The notes: generated from the letters alone by a model not told the origin. Shown: positions 28,301 through 41,405, numbered from the stretch's first letter. The stretch: 64,000 nt of DNA from Puffinus mauretanicus (GCA_023333565.1 JAJKFH010001473.1:109546-173545); one strand, 5' to 3'. Made by a program: numbers and translations.

Positions 28301-31300
28301 GTGAGACCACGGTTATGGCTAGCAGCGAAGGACGCTGCTCCGCCTGCCTAGATCAGCATCTCTGTCTATCTGAGGAATAACAGTTTTGGAACAAAATAAT
28401 AAATAATCCAAGTTCCTTGGTAACAGTTTTGCAAAACCAAGACCACTTCCCATCTGTCACTCTGATTTCTCATCATCTTTTCCTATTTCAGTGGAACAAA
28501 GGCCCTGGCAAAAACTGAATTTACAAATCAGCTAATTTTTGAGTAGGTTGGAACCGCTACCAAACAGTGCGATCACCCACAACTGACAGGAAATACTAGC
28601 AAGGTCAGACGTCTTAAATAGCAGTATGTATTAACGAGGGGATTAATGAAACATGTCGGGGATGGGGAAAGCAGAATTTCCACTTAATACTTCAATTCAT
28701 TGAAGAAGAAGGTGTGCACACTGCAAATGTTCCTGAGGTGTCTGGCAGCAGAAACTGAGCGCAGGTGCATTAGTTTGCAAAATAAAAATGAGGTGATTGC
28801 CAGCTTTAGAGGAAAATATTAGTAAAACAGACTTGTCTTGATAGATGGCAGCCCCTGCAGTACTTAATTAGTTAATAAACCTTGCTTTTTAAGTAAGAAA
28901 AGTACAACTACATTAAAGTTCTGGCTGCTTGTTTCTTCAATATTAAGAATAAGGAAATGTTAGCGATGGTAAGAAGAATTTAGCCTGGCAGTGAAGCACA
29001 GCAGATGCTTCCAGTACTGGAAAGCAGTAAAAAGACCTCCCAATTAGCAACAGAAGGCTGAATCTAGGACACTTACTGGCCAAAAATAAGACTGAACAAA
29101 ATCATTTATACCAGTCATTTTGGTTTTGCAAAGAGCTGTCAAATAAACCTCCTTAACAGATGAGATTTTGTTGATAAAAGGCACTCGGTGGATACGGCAC
29201 ACTTGGATTTCTCAAGGGCATTTGACTTTTACAGTCACGTCACGTTCTGAGTGGCATTCTTGGTCGCATATTAAAAACTGTTTCACTGACAAACCTAAAA
29301 ATACATCTTTAATTGACATATGGGGTTGTTTCTAGAGGGAGCTCAGAAACAGATTCCTGCTTTTTGGTGGGTTTATTAAATGATCAGACTTGTATCATCA
29401 TCTCTCCTGGTAAAGTGCTTGATGAGACAAGGTGGTAGGCCAAGAAGTAAGGCAGCTATTTATTACAGAGCCTTAAGTGGCCTCAGAAACGGTTATGCTT
29501 CCACTGCAGCATATAGCTGAACATCCACAAACGAGGTGCAGATACTGCCAGGCTGGAGGTCTCTGCCCTGAAAAGCAGAGACGGACGCCATGGGTAGTTG
29601 CCTAACGCGCAACGCTGCGGGAAGAGGAGCTCTGCAAGCTCTGGGTACGCACAAAAGGGGAACATCGAGCAGAAACAGGCTCTGCTTGTGCCTCTGCGCG
29701 CAGTGCTGGATGACGAGCACGTTGGATGTTAGTGTCGGTTCTGACAAGGGGTTGTGCAGACATTGCTGAAGACACAAAAGCGCTCTGTAGGGCAAGAGTG
29801 GGCAGAAAACTAGTCTCTCGGTTTCCAAACAAGCTCAGCTTATTCAGTTTATCAAAGACACTGAGACATCCTTTAACTCTCCCCGTGTATGATCATGAGC
29901 TACAGAAATTCTGCTAATGGTTTTTTGATTTTTGTGACAAAGACATGACCGCTGCTGAAAGACGAGCTGAAATAAAGAGTTTTCTAGCTACAAGGATAAT
30001 GATGCATTTGAATGTGACAGCAGGGAAAGGACTAATGCTGCTTTCTATGTTTCCTTGATTACAGAGACAGTGAGATTTTTTTTCACCTCTCTGAAGCGCC
30101 AGGGACTGGCCCCTGTTGAAGACGGGGCTCTGGCAGGAGGGATTTGTGCTCTCGGGTGGTACAGAGACCTCTTAGATGCTCGATCGGTAAGTGTTATCCG
30201 ATTCACACTGATTATGTTCATAATTAAGGTTGTCACCTTTGAGAACAAGGACTTACAGCGAATTTTTATCAGAGGGACTTGATTTGATGGTATGCAAGTA
30301 CCAGCATTCTGTACTTCCAATCTCTTAGGAGAAAACGCTGCACCTTCTGCCCCCAGAAAAAGGGGTTTGCACCCTTTCCTCTTACATAAGTCAACGTCCA
30401 GTACAAATGCATCAAATAATTTCATCTGTCAGAGAAAGACTTAGAGAACTGAACAGTCGGGGGGATTTTCGTGGAAACCCCAGTTAGAGGAACTTACAGC
30501 TGTTTGCTAGCACCCATATTTCCTATGTGGCTCACAGGCTGATCTGCATCGTATGTCACATCATGCCCCAAAAGCTTACATTACAAACAGTATAAAAGGT
30601 TGTTTCAAATGCCATCACATACCACTTGGTTCTGGGTCTCCCATGGCTGAATCTTCAGTGTTTTGGTCTGAAAGCAGCAGAATCCCAAATTACCCAGCTT
30701 TGAATTACAGCTGAATTAAGTAAAACACAAATTCTTGGTCAGATCAGACGTGAAGAAATTATCCAGAGGCCCATGATAGCTGCATGTGAAGAAGACCTGC
30801 CTGAAATAACTGGCAGAAGTGCGGGTCGGTGAGTGCGGCTGCTGTAGCCAAATCTGCTTCCTGCAGACACGCTTCCGTGTAAGGAAACAGCGTGCAGCGT
30901 ACATTTGTTTGATCGTGCAATTTGCATAACTCAGATATGTCTTGGTAAATAGCAAAGAAGGAACCCTTTCTGAGTCCTCCTGGCTTCGGTGCTTGAAGCT
31001 ATCGCAGCAGCCCCACTTTTTCCACCTGGAGAGCACTCTTTGCTTCCTAAGAAACACCCAAATACACTGAACAAACCACTGAGAAACTGCCAGTGGGGAG
31101 GGGAAAGGGCTGTCAGGTCAAAAAAGGGGATGGAAGAAAGGAAAGGATGAGCGTCTCGGGCAGGGACGGGCCAGCAGTGGTCCTTGCCTGAGCCACCGTT
31201 CCTCTGCTCTCTTCGCCGGTGCGTAGGTGTAACGGAGCCTTCTCGGAGATCACAGCCCTTCTCGACTTTTGCTCGGCAAAACCGAAATCTAAACTTTTGA

Positions 31301-34300
31301 GGGTTTGTTTCTTAAATGAAAACAAGCGCTGATTTTTGTAAGTTTTTGATGAGCTAGGGAAAAAGCTATTGCTTGCGTCAAGATGTTTTTCAGCCCGGGA
31401 GCATTCTCCAGATGGTGGGACTGGGATATAAGGCTTTAAATCCGACTACCCCTCGTGCTGTGCAATACGCTCCAGCTCACAAGCAGTTGATTTACTGGCT
31501 GCAAGCACGTAGCTAGCGTTGCCGTCTTTAAAATTGGTGAATTTTGCCTTCAGTTTAGGAATACTGGTGGTGATTTAATGATGAAACTGTGCTATGGGAA
31601 ATAGAAAACATTTATTCAAAGATTATAGATCGAAGTGAGCAGAAACTGAAGTGAACCTTTTTCTTCGGCAAATATTGGAGAAACTGACAGCAAAGATGTG
31701 ACAGTCAACAAACAAACTTGTGCTCAGCCCTGAAGCTATTGATATTTCTTCACGAAATAATGATTAATTAAAAAAACTATGCTTTCTTATGCAACCAAAA
31801 ATATATTTGTGGCCCTGGACTCCAAAAAACACAGTTTTCCTTTCCTCGGCATTCTGCTGGAGACTCAAGTAATGCCGCTAAATTTCTTCTGTGAAATTTC
31901 TCCCTGCGATTGCGCCACAGATTTCATGGCAGGCAAATCTATGGGCTCTTCTGTCCCACTAACTACAGCCAGACACAAGTCAGAGTTTAGATGCAGCTGA
32001 CCTTCCTATCATTAACACTTGCTTAAGTAAAAAAAAAAAAATAATAATCCTAGAATCGCGGAGTTACTGCTTCAGTGTTGAATGTTTCAGGCTCGAGTGA
32101 ATGTGGCGGGTGCGACGGTTTCTGCTCAGACTCTGGAGGTAACGGTTGACTTTTAGAAGAGCAGGAGAACTGGGATGCATAACCATGGCAAAGTGCTGCT
32201 GCAGAGGGTCAGCGTGATGAGTTTCTGCTATCAAATCTTCCCTAGCCTGTGTCTCAGTTTTGTATGTTCGATCGGTATAATTACAGGTACGTTTAGTGTA
32301 AGTGTAATTATCATACCCTGTGTGCAAGGTGCAGATAAGTGCTATAAAAAGTGTTTTTCTAGTGTAAAGGCATTTATAGCCAAAAGGATTGCAACATAGT
32401 ACAGCAACACCCCTCCGATTAACTATATTTAAAAAAAAAAAGCTAATAAAAGCTAACACCAAGTGAGGGGTGTGGCTCCCTATTTACCAGAAACATAACT
32501 CAGGATCCCAATTCCCAGTCTCACCAGACTGTTTCCTAGACATTCTTGCTGAATGAGTATGTCCTCCTTCGGTTGGGGTTTTTTTGGGGGGTAAAAGTGG
32601 AGATGGCAAACCCCTAAACTTTCTTTTGCAGATCAGCAGCTCACAAAAGGGAAGTACGGGAATTCTTGAGAAGCGGCCCATCTTTCCACTTCCAAGGTGA
32701 CACAGAGCCGTGCACAGCGTAATAACGTGGCCCTCTAAGCAGAGGGAAGCTGGAGCAGCAGTCCCTCCCCTTGCCGGTGCAGTCAGATCAGCGCTGATCG
32801 TGGAGCAGAAAGCTGCTTCGGCTGCTCTCCTGACCAGCGCAGCCTGCAAACTCCTCCTGCATTCCTAACAGGTGAACTTTTTTTAATTACTATTTTAGAT
32901 CAAGCACAATGGCAAGTTACTGCAGACAATACACAGGAGCGGCCCCCTATGAGGTCTCATTAAACTTCCCTTTACGTCACTACTGCTATTTTAAAAGGCA
33001 AATATATTTTCACGTCGGCAAGTCTTTTGAAGGCAGGGGAGGAAAGGAACCGGGAGCGAAAGCGGCGGTGTGGTTAATGCACTTTCCTTCCTTCCAGCTC
33101 CCCGCCAAGAGCCTCGCGCCGGTCCTGGCTCTGCTCTGGTGGGGACCACGCACAGAATATTGGGACGGGACATTCAGTGCTTCCTCTTGAAGCTCATCTG
33201 ATCCCCAAAACAAAGGCCAGGAACCACTGTGCCTTTCTTCTAAGGAGGCAGAGACTAGTTTTCAGGTGAGGATTTTCCACTAGATTTAAGTATATCTGAG
33301 CTCCCAAGACAATGTGCAAAACGGGGATAGAAAGAGCATTAAGGATTCATATTCAAACCACCAAACCAAGGTCAGCGTGGCGTAGGCACTACCCTTACCT
33401 CCTAGAGGCTGTTAACAGTTTCTTAATTAGTGCGTAGCGCCTGCAGACCTCCAAGGGCTGTGTAAACGAACTATCGCAACCGTTCTGTGGGTCAGTCTAA
33501 TTCCACCTCCATGCCATGCCCTGACAAGCAAACACGTGAAAACATTTTGCACCGGGTTATACAGGAATTCAGCCCCGAGAGAAGTCCTGACACACGCCTG
33601 CTCGCTCCAACAGACATAACCAAGCCAAGAACAGCTCCCCGGGGCCTCGCGTTTCCGTTCTTCCGTTTCACCATCCGAACGCAATGTGTCTTTATTAGTG
33701 GAGAACAGACAGATAGGTGCGGTTTGCCAGCACGACTGCCAGCCTAAACAGAAAGGCTCTCACATCTAAGCCTTTATCTTGCTTTCATGCGTTTTAAAAG
33801 CACTGTCTTCCCTAACGATGGGATCTGGATACAAATAAGCCTTGGTGATCACTGATTTCTGCTCAGCTTTGGTAGCGATGTGTGCTTTCCATGCACGTGG
33901 ACACCCATGTGTGTCTGTGCTGAGCCCGGTTGAAAGCTTTCCACCACCGCTGAGCAGAGGGCAATAACTACAGCACTCGTTAGGTTATGGATTTACCATT
34001 GATGTTGGTGATGAGGGTTGCTACGGCAGGCTGGATGGCATCCCCGGTCAAAGCAGGATATGTGTCCAGGAAGGAGGAGATGGCTTGCAGTAAGTCTGCC
34101 AGTTTGGCTTCAACAGAAGCTGAAATAACTTCTCCTAAAATTAAGAAGGGGAAAAATTACAATTTTTTGGCATGCATAAACTCCATCCTCACCTCTCCCA
34201 GGACAAGCACAATGGTACAGGTACCCGGCTGTTCCTAAATACTCAAGTTCTGCGCGAAACAGCAAATAACAAACTCAGAGGACCGAAGCAAGCAAAGAAA

Positions 34301-35755
34301 TGCACATGCAGCGATGGGATGGATGTGGAAGTTGTCCCGTCCTTAGTCACCAGGGCCAGGACCCTCGATGAGGCTCCATGCTGCCTTTTGTCTGGGTTCG
34401 ACTCCCCGAGCCCAAGCGGTGAACGTCCCCGCCTCCTGCTGCAGACGTTTTGCGTATCTTCACGTCTTTACATCCAACGGCCAACCTCCGAGACAAAAAT
34501 GCAGTCCCAAGCCGGGCACTCGAAAAGACGCTCAGCGAAGGAGCCAGCCCAGGCAGGTTGAATTTCCATGTGCAGCCGGCATTGTTTGGGGGCTGTTGAA
34601 AGCAAACATCTTGCAAAGCTAAGAGCACGACCGCAGTTAGGAATTCGCTCGAGAAGCGTGGCCAACCCAACTTGTTCGGCGTGCCTGGGGTAAGGCAGTC
34701 ACCGTGACCTAGAGCTACAGCTTGCGGCTGTGGGTGGGGAGACCAAGATCACAGGGAACTCCGGGTGCCTTGGTGGAGAGGGTGGCACTTCTCCAGGAGG
34801 TTTCTTGTTCCAGCAAGTAGTCGAAGGGATTTTGTTAATGCTGCCATGCTGTACAAGGTTTCTAGAGCGGCACCGAGCCTGTGATAACTGTTTTCTTAAT
34901 TCTCAGTTGAGGTCTATTTACTTGGGCTCCAGCCTGGAGAGTGCCATGCAAGTACAGGGGCTATCCTGGGAAAAAGGAGGGGAGAGGGGGAAGGTGCCGG
35001 TGTGCCGGACAGGGCGGCATGGCACTTCTGCTGGAGCACGTTTCCAGGCTGCGACACACGCTTGGGCTCCCACCACCACCCAGAGCAGCACCAGCTTGAG
35101 CCTCTCTTCGACTCAAGACATTTGGACGCCTTCCCGGTGACGAATCCCGGTTCCTCAACAGGGCTATCGCAGGCACCCTTTCTTCGAGCCAGTTTAACTC
35201 ACTCGTGAGTAATTGCAGGTGCTTTCAATAGCACTTGACGTGTTTTTGCATCGCTTTTGGAGGTAACCTGTGCACTTAGATGGTTAAGTGCTCCGAAATT
35301 TTATCTATTGGTGCAATTCATTATAGGAAAAGATGTTTACATAATTAAACATCTGCGCAGAGAGAAGCCACCCTAAATTGTCTGAGGGCTGTCTAAATTC
35401 ATTGTTTTAAATAAATAATGCAGCAAGAATGAGACAGGATCGCTTTTGCTGAACATAATCAGCTTGTTTTGTAAGCAAATAAATGGATTGAAAAATATTT
35501 ACCTTTTCGGAAGAGCTCACGGAAGTTCTGAAATTTCCCGTCGATGTTCCTCAGGTGTTTGGTGATGCGGAGCACCTCGCCGGCCGTGAGGTCCACGCGG
35601 CCGGCGTGATCACCAGGGGCAGGGCTCTGGATCGAAGCCCAGGCAGCAGCCAGGCATCCGGCGTCGGGCTCGTGGCCGGGTGGAAGGCGTCTGCCGGGCG
35701 ATCCGCCTGCAATCCGAGCACGACCGGTGCTGTCCTGGGCTCCCGGCGCGTTCAT
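13340..35755 (-). CDS. GMIP: GMIP, GEM-interacting Rho GTPase-activating protein (22 coding exons)
   Basis: GMIP stimulates GTP hydrolysis by RhoA-type GTPases and binds the small GTPase GEM, acting at membranes and the cytoskeleton. Exons, 5' to 3': 35755-35503, 34134-33997, 24488-24395, 24307-24232, 23366-23303, 22432-22307, 22023-21959, 21529-21419, 21186-21106, 20447-20259, 20140-20003, 19561-19371, 18805-18693, 18558-18349, 18223-18125, 18039-17900, 17593-17405, 17323-17186, 17076-16880, 16299-16005, 14467-14347, 13836-13340. They sum to 3525 nt with matching phases, giving 1174 aa. The F-BAR region (about 200-520) contains [16 protein letters not shown]. An atypical C1 domain (about 670-714) has the C-x2-C...C-x2-C-x4-H-x2-C-x7-C pattern. 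The RhoGAP domain (about 720-925) has GIYRISG with the arginine finger near R763, and [22 protein letters not shown] and [11 protein letters not shown] near the C-terminus are GMIP-specific and separate it from ARHGAP29 and ARHGAP45. The start ATG sits in a good Kozak context (CACCATGA). The acceptor at 18558 is the least certain boundary; a donor at 18684 is an alternative to 18693. Confidence 0.95.
24489..33996 (-). other. GMIP: GMIP intron 2 (9.5 kb)
   Basis: This long intron separates the two exons of the N-terminal domain from the rest of GMIP. I see no nested gene on either strand. Open frames are short and without recognisable motifs. Its composition is AT-leaning, with scattered poly-A tracts. 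A short direct duplication of a 15-bp AT-rich word lies nearby in intron 4, at 24138-24167. An alternative GMIP promoter inside this intron, giving a shorter human-like N-terminus, is possible but not visible. Confidence 0.6.
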
Positions 35756-35880
35756 GGTGAGGTGGAGCACCCGCTGCGGAGCTTTCCCAAGTCCGGTGGG
35801 TGAGCCTTTTTCTCAGGCTATGTTTTTGGGTGCACACCTCCGAGGTCCCGCGGGCCGTGAGCACGGCTTCCCCTCATTGA
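35560..35880 (-). promoter_or_regulatory. GMIP: GC/CpG-rich 5' end of GMIP
   Basis: GC and CpG density rises sharply over the first coding exon of GMIP and about 120 bp upstream of its ATG at 35755, within otherwise AT-rich sequence. This is typical of a CpG-island promoter and first exon. No TATA box is evident. The transcription start cannot be placed. Confidence 0.45.
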
Positions 35881-38800
35881 AAGGAGGAGAAGCGGCATTC
35901 TGCAAAAGCAACTGGAGACACGAGACAAAACACTCGGAAAAAAAAGGAAGGTATGGGATGAATTCTCATGCTCTCAGCATTTATTCATTTTCTAATTCAG
36001 TAGAGTTGCAACCAGTGTTTTCTGAGAAATGACTGAAGCAAGTTTTAATTAGCAAGTTTCTTCGCACCCTTTCCAGCAAATGGAAACCCAAGTTTAGGAA
36101 ACTTTTTCTTAGCAAGGCTTGGATACCAAAAACAAGCCCCAAATATCCATATGCAACAGCGCTGCATTTCCGTATCGGTCTCTCTTATTTACCATAACAT
36201 TATCTGCAAGTAAAAATGTTGGTTTAGGCGAGCTGTAGAGAACGTCTTCCATCTTTCCTTGTCCTTCCTCGGCTAAAACATGGATGAGGAAAAAGCCGTC
36301 ACCTCTCGTGAGAAATCTCTCAGTTTATCCGAAGTACTGCGGCAGCTTGGTATTTGCTGGTGAAACCAGAAAATCGAGCCGGTGCCGGTGCCCCGCTGCA
36401 GTTGGGCTCCCGAATCTCCGCTGGGCTGCCCTGTGCCTCTGCTGCGGGAAGCGACGCTACGTGCAGTCTGCGTGGGATGAGTCTGCAACCTCAGACAGGT
36501 GTCAGGCTGTGTGGATTTTCCACATTCCTCTTGGGAGTTGTGAAATTACTCACTTCCCAGGCTATCTACTGGATCAGACCCATCCTCCTACCCGGCTCTC
36601 ATTAACTCTGTGCTGTCTGAAGCTTGTGAAGCTTCTTCGTGATTCCACGTGCGTCAGTATGTTTTATTTTTACGGAACAGCAAGGCTCTTTGTAAGGAGA
36701 TTGTGTGACGCAGGGAAAAGGTAAAGCAAGAATTACACAGACCAACTGTAAGGTAGCACGTTTGAAAAAGTAAATATATCAGAAATCGATTATTTGCACT
36801 AAAGGGTGCTTAGATACTGCCCTAAGCATTCAAATACCCTTTGTTCTACCATCTACAAATATAAATTATAAGCCCCACGCCGGAAAGCAGAGCTAAATGT
36901 CTTAACAGCGCCGTGCAATGCATCCATCGGGAGGATTTTCATCTCTGATAGAACTTGAGATGGAGAAATAACGTTTGTGGCTGTTTGTTCATAGGATTTT
37001 TCTTCTCGCAGGCAGCACGAAGTGCAATACTGCGTTCACTCACTAGGTAGAGCTTCTGCCGGCGCGGCCTCCCCTTGTCCTCAGACCTGCAGAGTGACTC
37101 CCAGCTTGTAGATGTTGCCTTCTTGGCTTCCCACGTCTTGCCGAGCTTTATTAGCTCTAAGAAAAGAGCGACTCCATCTCACGCTTTTGTCTAAAGCACA
37201 CTCATAAGCATTACGGCTTCTTTTACTGGGGGGAAAAAATAATCCAGAAAATCGAGAAGAGGAGCTAAAGCACTTGTTTCTCTTTACGGCGATGTTGGTG
37301 TGAGCACAGCAGCACTGTCCTGTGCTGGCGGATTCACTTTTCGCTATTGCACAGCGTCCCTTCCTTGGCCACACAACAACCAAGAAAAGGGCAACTTTCG
37401 GTTTTGAACAGAGGAAAATATGATGGTTAAAAAAAAATGGGTAGGGCTGATGAAAGTCCACATTTAATATTATTGAACTTTACATAAATTTAGGTGAAGA
37501 GTGTCCTTTTATTGACATCAAAGTTCCATGGGATGAGAAGCACCACCTGACTCCCAGTTAATAACAGGTGAAAATGTTGCCCTTTGCCTCCCTCCCATTG
37601 CAGGTTCCTAATCTGTGATTTTTAACTTCTTTTCTAAATACAGGCGCACTGACTGCTGGACGTTGCCCGAGGGAAATGGAATATTGTTTCGTTAGTGACC
37701 GTCGGCCAGCACAGCTTCACTCCTCCCGCAGGTATGTTACCCGAAAGCACTTTTGGGTTTTATTTGTGCCTTTTCACGTACTGTCCGTGCACCACGGAGC
37801 ATCCTGAAGGAAGTGCCCTTCTCGTTCTGCCTAACGCGGAGTCCCTCCCAACCATTTCTTTTATAGGACTTCTCCTCCTTCCCTCGTCTACCTGTCAAAC
37901 TTGCTGGGTGAAGAGAGGGAGGATTAAGTGAGAAGACAAGTCGAACAAGCCGGCCTTGCACGGCCTCTCTCTCTGTCTTTCACATGCCCTTTCCTTCCCA
38001 GATCCTTCATGGATCCGCCAAAGCTTTTGGAAATCCCCCGCTCTTCCCCTGGTGATACAGTGGAGAACAGGGGACCAGAAACGAGCAAATGGATGCTCCC
38101 TTTCCCCCTTCTCCTGCTTTTCAGACCCCTTGATTACGGAAAGGAGGGGATGCGTGCAGCAGGATTCCCTGCAGGCTCTGTAAATGAGATTTTTGGCTAC
38201 AGAGCGTGTTCCCTCTGAGCCGTTCAGAGTCGCCTTCGTACAAATCTGTTGAATTTGAAAGGACGAAGCAGAGTGATGTTTACTGAGGATGTGCGCTGCC
38301 CTGGCAGTTTACCCGCCCGCTGGACAGGCAGATCTTCCATCCGGGATGGGACTCGGCTTCCTGGCGGATTGCAGCCGTCTGCAGCGCTGGGCACTCTGCA
38401 GCAGCAGATGGCAACCGCGATTAGCGGATAAAGAGAGGCAGGTCAGTGGGGCAGCTGCTGCGTGTCGTAATTCAGGTCATGGAGCAACCTGCTCCTTGGC
38501 AGGATTTGTCTGAAACGTAAACTTTCAGCAGCGTAACGTGAGAAATGGGAGATTTCTCAGGACTTGCTCACTTAGCGCGTGGGTGTCTGTCTCCTAATAA
38601 AAAAAACCCTGTATGGGCTTATTGTAGGGATTCTGTTCCTGTTGTCGTTTGCCGCAGCTTCTCCATACCTCCATAGCAGCGCTTGGGCATGCTGTGGGGT
38701 TTTTTTAATGCAATTCCTGTTTTTAAAACTGTTTAGTGAGTCATTCACTGAATTGCCGGTCTCTACCAGTTACTTTTCTTCTCACTTCTTTGGTAAATAA

Positions 38801-39102
38801 ATGACAAAGACGTAACTGTGAGATTTTTACTACGCCCAGTCCTAGGGTGATAAAAAGGAAATGTAATTCAGTCAGGGTCGGAATATCCTCATTACGCTAA
38901 CTAATTTTCCAGATATGAAAAGCTGTGCAGGGGAGTAGAGCACATTTGCCTTAAAAAAAATTCACCTTTTGGAAAGCTAACGTGATTTTAGTGAACTTCT
39001 ACAATACAGACAGTGTTGCTGTTCTGGAGATGTCGGGTAGGGACAGCGACCTGAGGGACGTCCCCGGCCAAGTCAGCCCGCGCAGCCGCAACCTCTGAGC
39101 CC
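35881..39102. other. Spacer between GMIP 5' end and NXNL1 3' end
   Basis: No recognisable gene. In human, TMEM221 lies next to NXNL1 on this side; I do not see its multi-membrane-segment coding sequence here. The sequence is mixed in composition, and its open frames lack motifs. Confidence 0.5.
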
Positions 39103-40501
39103 CTAAGAAGACTCTTCACCTTCCTCTTTCCTTCCCTTGTTCTTTGCCTCTGTCTTCTTGTCCAGCTTGTACTTGAGGCGGCGGATGGGGTCGGTGATGC
39201 TTCTCCTGGTCCAGTCATCAAAATCCTCTGCCAAGAGAAAATTTCGGTCTACCAGCTCGGCAGCCTCCTGCCAGTTTCGGAAGCAAGCGGGACCCATGCG
39301 CCGGATCTCTTCCACGGCGTTTCCAACGATGACTTCCCCGTTCGGCTTCAGCACCACCACCGCGGGCACCTCGGACACGGCAAAGCGCAGCTCCAGCTCC
39401 CTGCAAGGCAAAGGGGGAAGAAACCTCAAATTGGGAAGGGTGTAGCGGTCCTCGCCGCTCCTCGTCCTCACCGCTCCTCGTCCTCGCCGTCCGGTAGGAT
39501 TCCCGCGGCTGTCTGGTGCAGAGTTACACAGAGCCTATTTGCTGAACATAACCCACTCGTTTGTCCGTCGCTGGTAATTAGAGCCCGATGCGGATCTCTG
39601 GGGGGCTGGTAAAAGGGGAAAGGGATTTGGGCGTCAGCTCCCTGGGGTACGGGAGATGCGGAACATGAGCAGCGGTTAAACAGCAGAATTTTAATGTGCT
39701 CCCGTTTGCCTTCAACAGCAGCTGGGAATAATTCTCGGTATTAATTGCAGCTCGTTCTGTCGCTAATGAGGTTACAGTAAATACGTGAGTGCTTCCAATC
39801 CGCCTGGCTGCATCCATCTTTCACGCTACGTGTTCTGCCTGGAGGGTCGGCTGACGTGTCTTGTGGAGTTATAAATAGTGCGTTATAAAATCGGAATACA
39901 AATATATCAGCAAAAAGCGAGATGGAAGGAAGAGGAAACATTTTTGCTTTATGAATAAGTGCAGCCAAGCAGCTTTAACGTTTTTTCCATTAACACACCA
40001 CACTGACCACTGCAGTGGGGACTGGGAAGACATCTGGGAAAGACTCTAAATATCTGGGAAAGACTCTAAATATGTGGGAAAGACTCTAAACATCTGGAAA
40101 AGACTCTAAACATCTGGAAATACAACCGGGGCTGGTCGGAGGGGCCGTTTGCCCCTCGCTACTTCACCCGGGGCGTACCTTTTGAAGGCGTCCCCGAAAG
40201 GTACGGCCAGCCAGCGTTTCGGCATGGTCCTCAGGAACGCGCTCTGCTCCTCCTCCGTCTCGTCCCGGGACACGTACACCAGGACCAGCTGCGAAGCTCG
40301 TTCCACGTAAAACTCGTCGGTCAGCCGCAGGAAGAAATCCTTGAGGAGCGGGGAGAACTGCCGGCACCGCGGGCACTGCCCGGATCCGAAGTAGAGCAGC
40401 AGCACCTTGTTGTCCAGCGCCCGGCCCAGCTCCCGCTCCGTCTCCACCTCGTCCTGCTCCCGGTTGGCCGTAAGGATCTTCCCGGTGAAGAGGGCGGCCA
40501 T
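39103..40501 (-). CDS. NXNL1: NXNL1, nucleoredoxin-like 1 (rod-derived cone viability factor)
   Basis: Thioredoxin-fold protein of the retina; in mammals the long form is a redox enzyme and a short intron-retained form is a secreted cone-survival factor. Exon 1 is 40501-40179 and exon 2 is 39400-39103, total 621 nt, 206 aa (human 212). The start MAALFTGKIL aligns with the human start. The redox motif CPRC is at residues 43-46. LKDFFLRLTDEFYV, LVLVYVSRD, VPAVVVLKPNGEV and FRNWQEAAELVDRNF are highly conserved NXNL1 segments. The phase is AG plus G, rebuilding Arg108. The C-terminus is lysine- and glutamate-rich, as in orthologues. The gene is head to head with SLC27A1, as in mammals. An in-frame ATG 17 codons upstream (near 40552) exists, but conservation favours the start chosen here. 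Confidence 0.97.
40031..40120. repeat. 20-bp tandem repeat, 4.5 copies, in NXNL1 intron
   Basis: The unit CATCTGGGAAAGACTCTAAA and close variants begin at 40031, 40051, 40071 and 40091, followed by a half copy at 40111-40120. The array lies just inside the intron downstream of NXNL1 exon 1. It supplies the in-frame stop that would end an intron-retained transcript. Confidence 0.95.
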
Positions 40502-40681
40502 GGGCGGACGAGGCCGATCGATCCGGCGGGATGGATCGACCCCGCGGCTCACGGTGGGAGGGGGGTGCGGAGCCCCCCGGGTCCCCCCCCAGCTCCCTGG
40601 CCCTGCAGCGGCCGCCGGCTGTTAATGATCGCGGATTCCCGGAGCCTCCGGTAATCGGCTTAAACGGGGAGGTCAGTGCCT

Positions 40682-41030
40682 GGGGGTGGTGCCGGAGCCG
40701 GGTGTGCCGGTCCCGGACCGTGGTGTCCCCGGGGGCGGGGGGCGCGTTCGTGGGAACGTGGGCAGTGCCGGTCCCGGGCTGTGGGAACCCGGGTGGTGCC
40801 GGTGCTGTGGGGTCCCGGGTGGTGCTTGTCCCGGGTGTGGGGGTCCCGGGGCCGCGGGAACCCGCGTGTGGGGGTCCCGGGGCCGTGCGTGTCCCGGGTG
40901 TGCAGGACGCGGGCAGTGCCGGTCCCGGGCCGTGGAAACGTGGGCAGTGCCGGTCCCACGCGGTGCGTGTCCCGGGTCGGTGGAACCCTGGGCGTGCGGG
41001 TCCCCACGCGGTGCCCGTGCGGACACGAAC
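40682..41030. repeat. Degenerate GC-rich minisatellite in the divergent promoter
   Basis: Words such as GTGCCGGTCCCGGG, GTGGGGGTCCCGGGG and CGTGGGCAGTGCCGG recur with irregular spacing of about 15-40 bp over some 350 bp. The array causes long apparent open frames on both strands that I do not regard as genes. Confidence 0.75.
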
Positions 41031-41405
41031 GACAGTTTCCCAAACCGCCCGTTAACCCCCGGGGGGCACCACCCCCCGCCGCGGTTCCATCCGTCCCGCC
41101 GGGGCGGCACCGGCACCGGCACCGGGGGGCGGGAGGGAACCGCGCCCCGCCCCTCCGCGGCGACGTGGTGACGCCTGGCGGGCGTTCCCCACGCCGCTCC
41201 GCCTCGCCCAATCCGAGGCCAGCGGCCGCGCCCTCGGCCAATAGGCTTTCGCGTTTCTCGCCGCCCCGCCCCTCGGGGGGGGCGGTCGCGTCCGGGGCGG
41301 GACTGAGCCTGAGGCGGCGGCGGCTGAGGCGGGAGCGGGCGCGGGAGCTGCCGGCGCCGCTCAGGTAGCGGGGCCGGGGCGGGGGAGGCCCGGCCGCGGG
41401 GGAGG

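Noticed and set aside
40531..41368. Several long plus and minus frames (up to about 230 codons) between NXNL1 and SLC27A1
   Set aside because: They arise from the GC-rich minisatellite and promoter, and the peptides are repetitive G/P/R-rich sequence.
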